10,435 bases of DNA from Anaerolineales bacterium (GTDB lineage: Bacteria; Chloroflexota; Anaerolineae; Anaerolineales; E44-bin32), in NCBI GenBank assembly GCA_030668545.1, contig DAOUTT010000042.1:1-10435 (forward strand), written 5' to 3'. The notes beneath the pieces were generated by a model that saw only the letters and a program-made list of their open reading frames with translations, had not been told where the DNA came from and made no database searches. The stretch's first letter is position 1. Each line of letters starts with the position of its first letter. The position numbers and the translations under genes are program-made. Positions 6,514 to 10,435 of this stretch are shown here, piece by piece.

Positions 6514-8350
6514 CATTCCCTCCCTCGAGCTCAAGAACCGCTTGCGTAACCCAATGGGCGCTCATGGGTAAACCATCGTTATGCGCCAGTGAAATCAATT
6601 TTGTAGCCTGATCCGGGACCTCTAACCTGAGCAGCATATGCATCTGCCCATTGGTGTTCATCTCAACGACGTAGACACGATCGTGTTTGCGGATAAATTC
6701 CTGGACATCGTTCGTGAAAGGGACAGCTCGTAGACGGAGATAGTCGATCTTCATCCCCTCCGTTGCTAAACGTGAAAGCGCTTCCTTTACGGCCGGATCC
6801 ACCGACCCGTAGGCAATCAAGCCAACAGTTGCACCTTCAGTCTCTTCAATCACTGGTTTCGGCATGTACTCCCGAGCAGTTTCGTACTTTAGAGCGAGTC
6901 TCTTCAGATTGGCTACATAATCTTCTGGTCGCTCACTATAGAAAGCTTTCTCATCGTGGCCCGATCCCCTCAGAAAATAAGCCGCCTTGGGATGATCCGT
7001 TCCCGGCAGCGTTCGATAGGGAATACCATCCCCATCAACATCGCGATAGCGAGCAAATTCCTCGATCTTCTCCAGATCTTCAGCAGTGAGAACCTTTCCG
7101 CGATCCATTGGTTGGTCAGGATAATCAAAGGGTTTTGACATCCATAGATTCATCCCTAAATCTAAATCGCTGAGCACAAAAATCGGAGCCTGCAGCCGCT
7201 CTGCGATGTCAAACGATCTCCAGCCGAACTCAAAACACTCCTCAATATTTCCAGGGATCAGCATGATCTGCTGTGTATCGCCATGCCCCAGGAAACGAGT
7301 AAAAAGGATATCCCCTTGCGATGTGCGCGTCGGCAGCCCTGTGCTCGGGCCCATGCGCTGTACATCCCAGATCACGATTGGGATCTCCGTGTAATAGGCC
7401 AGTCCGGAAAATTCTGCCATGAGGGCAAGGCCCGGGCCGGAGGTCGAAGTCATTGCCCGAGCTCCCGCCCAACCAGCGCCAACAATCATGCCAATCGCTG
7501 CGAGTTCGTCTTCTGCTTGAATAATGGCATAGGTTTGTTTACCCGTTTCCTCATCTTTCCGCAGTCTGGGCAGGTGGGATTGAAGAGCTTCAGCCAGGCT
7601 GGAACCGGGAGTAATAGGGTACCAAGCGATGAAGCTGATTCCACCGAAAATCGTCCCTAGAGCTCCAGCGGTATTCCCATCGAGCATAATCATGCCCTCG
7701 GTTTGGTTATCCCGCTCCACAACGTATTTATCCACTTTGAACAAATTCTCGCGCGCCCATAAAGCAGAGGCATCTACGATTTGCATATTGAGCTCGACAG
7801 ATTTCTCCCGACCTTTAAAGTGGGTTTCTAACGCTTCCCGAATCTCCCCGATCTCAATTCCCAACATCTCTGAAACCACACCAACGTAGACCATATTGCG
7901 CATGTAGTTCACAAGAGTACGCGGAGGATTCTGCTCCTTGATGATCTGCTTAACCGGAACGGGATAGAACACAACGTCATCCCGGGTTTCGGGAACTTCA
8001 AATTGGTCAGGGTAGAAACACACGCCTCCCTCGACCAGGTCTTTCAGATCTTCGTCGAAGGTTTCTGGGTTCATCCCAATGAGTATTTCCATCTTTTCGC
8101 GCCGAGCAGTAAATCCATCTTTATTAGCGCGCACTGTAAAGTACGTCGGCATACCCTTGATGTTCGATGGAAACAGATTTTTTCCACTGACAGGTATCCC
8201 CATGCGGAATAAAGCCCGGATCAGAGCCAGGTTTGCGGTCTGGCTTCCGGAGCCATTGACCGTGGCAATGACCATGGAGAAATCATTGACGATTTTCTTC
8301 TGTGCAGCGTCGGTAGCTTGCACCTCGTTTTCGGCCGCTTTTATATTCAT
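6503..8350 (-). CDS. korA: 2-oxoacid:ferredoxin oxidoreductase, fused gamma-alpha subunit
   Basis: The product is 615 residues from the ATG at 8350 (numbering from that ATG). Residues about 23-212 form the gamma domain, with the TVNGSGSQTAN nucleotide-loop-like motif (30-40) and the SGKNLFPSNIKGMPTYF segment. The alpha domain follows, with WYPITPGSS (243-251), the SGPG loop (304-307) and the conserved WDVQRMGPSTGLPT stretch. A transketolase C-terminal-like domain occupies about 505-612. Such gamma-alpha fusions work with a KorB partner, which is encoded immediately downstream and overlaps this gene. No separate delta or ferredoxin subunit is present in the window. The frame could extend to an ATG at 8401 or a TTG at 8434, but the extra residues are low-complexity and lie before the conserved domain. 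The 8350 ATG has GAGGAG at a rather long 13-nt spacing. The exact start is therefore uncertain, the function is not. The substrate is inferred only at family level. Confidence 0.93.
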   Translation of the reverse strand: MNIKAAENEVQATDAAQKKIVNDFSMVIATVNGSGSQTANLALIRALFRMGIPVSGKNLFPSNIKGMPTYFTVRANKDGFTARREKMEILIGMNPETFDEDLKDLVEGGVCFYPDQFEVPETRDDVVFYPVPVKQIIKEQNPPRTLVNYMRNMVYVGVVSEMLGIEIGEIREALETHFKGREKSVELNMQIVDASALWARENLFKVDKYVVERDNQTEGMIMLDGNTAGALGTIFGGISFIAWYPITPGSSLAEALQSHLPRLRKDEETGKQTYAIIQAEDELAAIGMIVGAGWAGARAMTSTSGPGLALMAEFSGLAYYTEIPIVIWDVQRMGPSTGLPTRTSQGDILFTRFLGHGDTQQIMLIPGNIEECFEFGWRSFDIAERLQAPIFVLSDLDLGMNLWMSKPFDYPDQPMDRGKVLTAEDLEKIEEFARYRDVDGDGIPYRTLPGTDHPKAAYFLRGSGHDEKAFYSERPEDYVANLKRLALKYETAREYMPKPVIEETEGATVGLIAYGSVDPAVKEALSRLATEGMKIDYLRLRAVPFTNDVQEFIRKHDRVYVVEMNTNGQMHMLLRLEVPDQATKLISLAHNDGLPMSAHWVTQAVLELEGGNDGQ

Positions 8351-8370
8351 TTTAGATATTTTTCTCCTCG

Positions 8371-8392
8371 ATTCTCCGTTACGCTGGAGAAT
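8371..8392 (-). promoter_or_regulatory. Inverted repeat abutting the korA ribosome-binding site
   Basis: ATTCTCC (8371-8377) and GGAGAAT (8386-8392) are perfect 7-bp complements with an 8-nt loop. On the mRNA this hairpin ends directly before the GAGGAG (8369-8364) used by the 8350 start. It could be a DNA operator or a translational control stem. If the longer korA frame is used, it would lie inside the coding region. Confidence 0.4.
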
Positions 8393-8451
8393 ATCCCCCA
8401 TGATTGAGACAACCTTTCGGTCTGTGTAATCCAACCATCATCTAGGCAACA

Positions 8452-8646
8452 TCACAACAGTCGTACCAGCTTCCCACGTCGAAACTCAACAAATTCCGCT
8501 GCATGGGCGGCTTCAAGTTGCTCCCGTAGACAGGCAGCACGATCGAGTTCCTTTGCGAGCTTTTCAAGTGTTAGAAGATGCTTTCCGGATTCGGAAGCAT
8601 GGGCAACGAGGTATTTCAGGAATTCCGGGCCAAGATTGAGCTTCAT
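8452..8646 (-). pseudogene. Truncated GntR-type winged-helix regulator remnant
   Basis: This 64-residue frame reads LGPEFLKYLVAHA near its start, then LTLEKLAKELD and CLREQLEAAHAAEFVEF, and stops. From memory, this matches the N-terminal DNA-binding part of GntR/FCD-like regulators in Chloroflexota (pattern: PEFLxYL, xLSxELGxSxxxLREQLExARxLGxVEVRPRTG). The effector-binding C-terminal domain is entirely missing and the recognition-helix region looks eroded. There is no clear Shine-Dalgarno before the ATG at 8646. The fragment ends about 100 nt upstream of korA. It is most likely a decayed regulator gene; an alternative is a genuine small wHTH protein. The rest of 8435-8915 holds no convincing gene. 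Confidence 0.4.
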
Positions 8647-8900
8647 GGGACTCTGCCGACAAGATCAAATTCACCGAGTTCATGCGATCTTTACAACAAG
8701 AGAGGAGTTTACCACCCTGTCCAAGCATGGTCAACAAATAATCACGGCAACCCATCCTGAGGAACCTCAGAGGTCTTCCCTGGCATTTTTCACACATAGA
8801 TTTAGTTCCTGAACTCAATCCTAGCGATCTGGCTCATTTCACGGAAAGTGATCTAAAATAAACGTCCGATATGCGCTTATTCGCATCCGCACAACCTATT

Positions 8901-8909
8901 TGGTAAAAT
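8901..8909 (+). promoter_or_regulatory. Extended -10 promoter of the DUF218-HD operon
   Basis: TGGTAAAAT fits an extended -10 (TGn before TAAAAT) and closely resembles TGGTATAAT at 10376-10384. It predicts a transcript start near 8916, at or next to the first possible start codon (GTG 8916). The mRNA would then be leaderless or carry a leader of 15-18 nt. No convincing -35 lies at the usual distance. Confidence 0.5.
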
Positions 8910-8915
8910 CATTCG

Positions 8916-9560
8916 GTGCTATTGCGAATCATGATGATCGTATTCAAGATCTTATTCTGGGTTTTACTGGCCGTCTTTCTTCTCAGCCTTCCTCGCTGGA
9001 TCCTCAGCGCGCACTACTCCGGTCGGATCCTTTCACCCGCGGAAGCTCGAAGCATGCCCACTGCGATTGTTTTTGGCGCAGGGCTTCGCCGCGATGGTCG
9101 CCCGACAACGGTTCTGGCAGATCGAGTCTCAACCGCGGTTTCGCTCTACCAGCAGGGAAAAGTAAATACGCTGCTCATGAGCGGTTCATCCGATAATTCT
9201 GGCTACGATGAAGCTGCGGCGATGCTTGAATTTGCTCTGCAGCTCGGAGTCCCTCAGGAGGATATCCTTGTCGACTCCGAAGGCGATCGTACCTACCTCA
9301 CTTGCGCCCGCGCGAAGAAGGTCTACGGCGTGGAGCGCGCGCTTCTTGTCACTCAGCGGTACCACTTACCGAGAGCGTTGATCCTCTGCGATGCATTATC
9401 CATCGAGTCTGAAGGTGTCGCTGCCGATCTCCGACCGTATTCCGCCCAAACAATCTGGTCTGCGCGTGAGATCGGCGCAACATTCCGTGCCCTTTGGGAA
9501 GTGGGGACATTGAAAACTGCGGTAATATGGGATCAAATCTTGAAAAGGGATCAATCCTAA
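8916..9560 (+). CDS. DUF218 (SanA/YdcF-like) membrane-anchored protein
   Basis: The product is up to 214 residues. One N-terminal hydrophobic segment (about 8-25) anchors the protein, and the rest should be extracytoplasmic. The DUF218 fold signature is clear: AIVFGAGL (50-57), the VLADR segment (66-70), LLMSGSSDNSGYDEAAAM (86-103), the acidic turn VDSEGDRTY (119-127), and VTQRYHLPRAL (145-155), the conserved late motif of the family. SanA and ElyC relatives affect envelope barrier function and cell-wall or enterobacterial lipid-carrier metabolism in proteobacteria; the biochemical activity is unsettled. The start may be GTG 8916, or ATG 8931 or 8934. None has a Shine-Dalgarno, which fits the predicted start of transcription at about 8916. 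The HD-domain gene begins 1 nt after the stop codon, so the two form an operon. Confidence 0.9.
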   Translation: MLLRIMMIVFKILFWVLLAVFLLSLPRWILSAHYSGRILSPAEARSMPTAIVFGAGLRRDGRPTTVLADRVSTAVSLYQQGKVNTLLMSGSSDNSGYDEAAAMLEFALQLGVPQEDILVDSEGDRTYLTCARAKKVYGVERALLVTQRYHLPRALILCDALSIESEGVAADLRPYSAQTIWSAREIGATFRALWEVGTLKTAVIWDQILKRDQS

Positions 9561-9561
9561 G

Positions 9562-10122
9562 ATGACCAGACGAGAGGAAGCCCAGGCCATTCTGGATGAA
9601 TTCATTCAGAATGAAAATCTAAAACGACATATGTATGCAGTCGAGGCTGCAATGCGCGATTACGCCCTCGATTTCGGCGAAGATCCCGATTTGTGGGGTT
9701 TAGCAGGATTGCTGCACGATTTCGATTGGGAGATCCACCCGACCCTTGAAGCGCACCCAAAAGAGGGTATTCCGATCCTGCGTGCGCGCGGCGTCTCAGA
9801 GGAGATTATCCAATGCATCCTCAGCCATGTCGATTACACTGGCGTCCCGCGCGACACCCTGATAGCAAAATCCTTGTATGCTTGTGATGAAATCACCGGT
9901 TTGATCACCGCTGCTGCCCTGGTCCGCCCCTCGAAATCCATCCTAGATCTAAAAGTGAAATCGATCAAGAAGAAATGGAAAGATAAGCGATTCGCGGCAG
10001 CAGTGGACCGCGATGAAATCGAGAAAGCCGCTGAAGAGCTTGGTGTGGAGCTTTGGAATCACGTCGACCATGTGCTTCGTTCCATGCAGCGAATCGCGGA
10101 GGAACTCGGCCTGGGGGGCTAG
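9562..10122 (+). CDS. HD-domain (HDIG-type) phosphohydrolase-like protein
   Basis: The product is 186 residues and cytoplasmic, with no signal peptide. The metal-binding HD pattern is complete: H23 (KRHMYAVE), H52-D53 (LLHDFDWE), H89 (LSHVDYTG) and D109 (ACDEITGL). H65 lies in the intervening loop. The segment DEITGLITAAALVRPSKSI and the following Lys-rich helix (KVKSIKKKWKDK) are typical of a conserved but uncharacterised family of small HD proteins found widely in anaerobes and Chloroflexota. Activity on a nucleotide or other phosphoester is likely, but the substrate is unknown. The ATG follows the upstream stop by 1 nt, with AAAGGG about 12 nt upstream, so translation is probably coupled. 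No terminator hairpin with a U tract is seen after it. A palindromic repeat begins 27 nt past the stop. Confidence 0.92.
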   Translation: MTRREEAQAILDEFIQNENLKRHMYAVEAAMRDYALDFGEDPDLWGLAGLLHDFDWEIHPTLEAHPKEGIPILRARGVSEEIIQCILSHVDYTGVPRDTLIAKSLYACDEITGLITAAALVRPSKSILDLKVKSIKKKWKDKRFAAAVDRDEIEKAAEELGVELWNHVDHVLRSMQRIAEELGLGG

Positions 10123-10149
10123 GACGATTGAGAATTACTCACCCCAAAA

Positions 10150-10244
10150 GTCATTTCGAGCGGAGCGAAGCATCTCGTTCTACAAGCATAAAGGTTCTCC
10201 TCGCAAAGAACGAGATTCTTCGTCGCTCCGCTCCTCAGAATGAC
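10150..10244. repeat. 95-bp imperfect palindromic dispersed repeat
   Basis: The left arm (10150-10181) begins GTCATTTCGAGCGGAGCGAA and ends ATCTCGTTCT. The right arm (10207-10244) on the other strand begins GTCATTCTGAGGAGCGGAGC and also ends ATCTCGTTCT. The inner 10 bp pair perfectly around a 25-nt loop, and the outer parts differ by small indels. It is the same family as the element at 5027-5223. The long stem could act as a transcript 3' end for the operon before it. It has no coding capacity. Confidence 0.75.
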
Positions 10245-10355
10245 ATTAACCAAGAACCCGTCATCTCTTGTGAAACAGAAATCCTTGTGATGCAGCGCTT
10301 GATAGCCCCTTCCGCTCAACTCAGAATATCAAGAATACCTTCCTTTCCAGCTTGT

Positions 10356-10384
10356 TTGGGTGCTGCCACCCATACTGGTATAAT
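10356..10384 (+). promoter_or_regulatory. Strong extended -10 promoter for the gene at the right edge
   Basis: TGGTATAAT (10376-10384) is a consensus extended -10. TTGGGT (10356-10361) stands 17 nt before the TATAAT as a partial -35. The predicted start is near 10391, six nucleotides before an in-frame ATG at 10397. Confidence 0.65.
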
Positions 10385-10396
10385 GGCTCGGCTTGG

Positions 10397-10435
10397 ATGA
10401 AAGGTACAGACACTAAAATGAGCGACGATAAAAAC
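10397..10435 (+). CDS. Start of an unidentified gene cut by the right edge
   Basis: Two in-frame ATGs, at 10397 and 10418, open a frame that runs to the edge, reading MKGTDTK then MSDDKN. AAAGG lies about 13 nt before the second ATG. The first ATG would have an almost leaderless mRNA from the promoter at 10376-10384. Thirteen codons are too few to assign a product. Confidence 0.45.
   Translation, partial: MKGTDTKMSDDKN

Noticed and set aside
8564..8818. Minus-strand frame of 84 residues with a CEKC motif and further cysteines
   Set aside because: There is an AGGA about 9 nt before an internal ATG, but the frame overlaps the regulator remnant, reads as low-quality sequence and matches no zinc-ribbon or other family I know. 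Left out as a likely chance frame.
10053..10400. Plus-strand frame of 115 residues and minus-strand frame of 66 residues
   Set aside because: They start inside the HD gene or lie on the palindromic repeat, with no family signature.

Overview
The window reads as a bacterial chromosome segment, most likely from an anaerobic Chloroflexota (Anaerolineae-like) organism. This placement is inferred, not proven. It rests on three things: a two-subunit 2-oxoacid:ferredoxin oxidoreductase with a gamma-alpha fused large subunit; extended -10 promoters of the TGGTATAAT type with very short or no leaders; and dispersed imperfect palindromes of the GTCATT...GAGCGGAGCGA...ATCTCGTTC kind between genes, which I associate with genomes of that group.

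Layout. Positions 1-8650 are essentially all minus strand. Reading in the direction of transcription (right to left): a decayed regulator fragment (8646-8452); the oxidoreductase pair korA (8350-6503) and korB (6513-5461), overlapping by 11 nt; a 650-bp gene-free stretch filled with palindromic repeats (about 4975-5380); an EamA/DMT-type permease (4802-3897) coupled to an uncharacterised membrane protein (3885-2677); a small cupin (2487-2140); a 310-bp gene-free stretch with several hairpins and a strong intrinsic terminator; and typA/bipA (1827 to the left edge, lacking only its last few codons). From 8900 on, the plus strand carries a DUF218 (SanA/YdcF-like) membrane-anchored protein and an HD-domain hydrolase in one operon. 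A 95-bp palindromic repeat follows, then a strong promoter and the first codons of another gene cut by the right edge.

How the genes fit together. KorAB would carry out CoA-dependent oxidative decarboxylation of a 2-oxoacid (or the reverse) with ferredoxin. TypA is a ribosome-associated GTPase. The permease and its partner membrane protein are translationally linked, so they may act on the same export process. The DUF218 protein and the HD protein are co-transcribed but have no obvious shared pathway.

No CRISPR array, insertion sequence, tRNA or rRNA is visible. The coding content is mostly ordinary housekeeping and metabolism. The points most worth a second look are the structured RNA and terminator placed directly in front of typA, the palindromic repeat clusters, the truncated regulator next to korA, and the unassigned 402-residue membrane protein.
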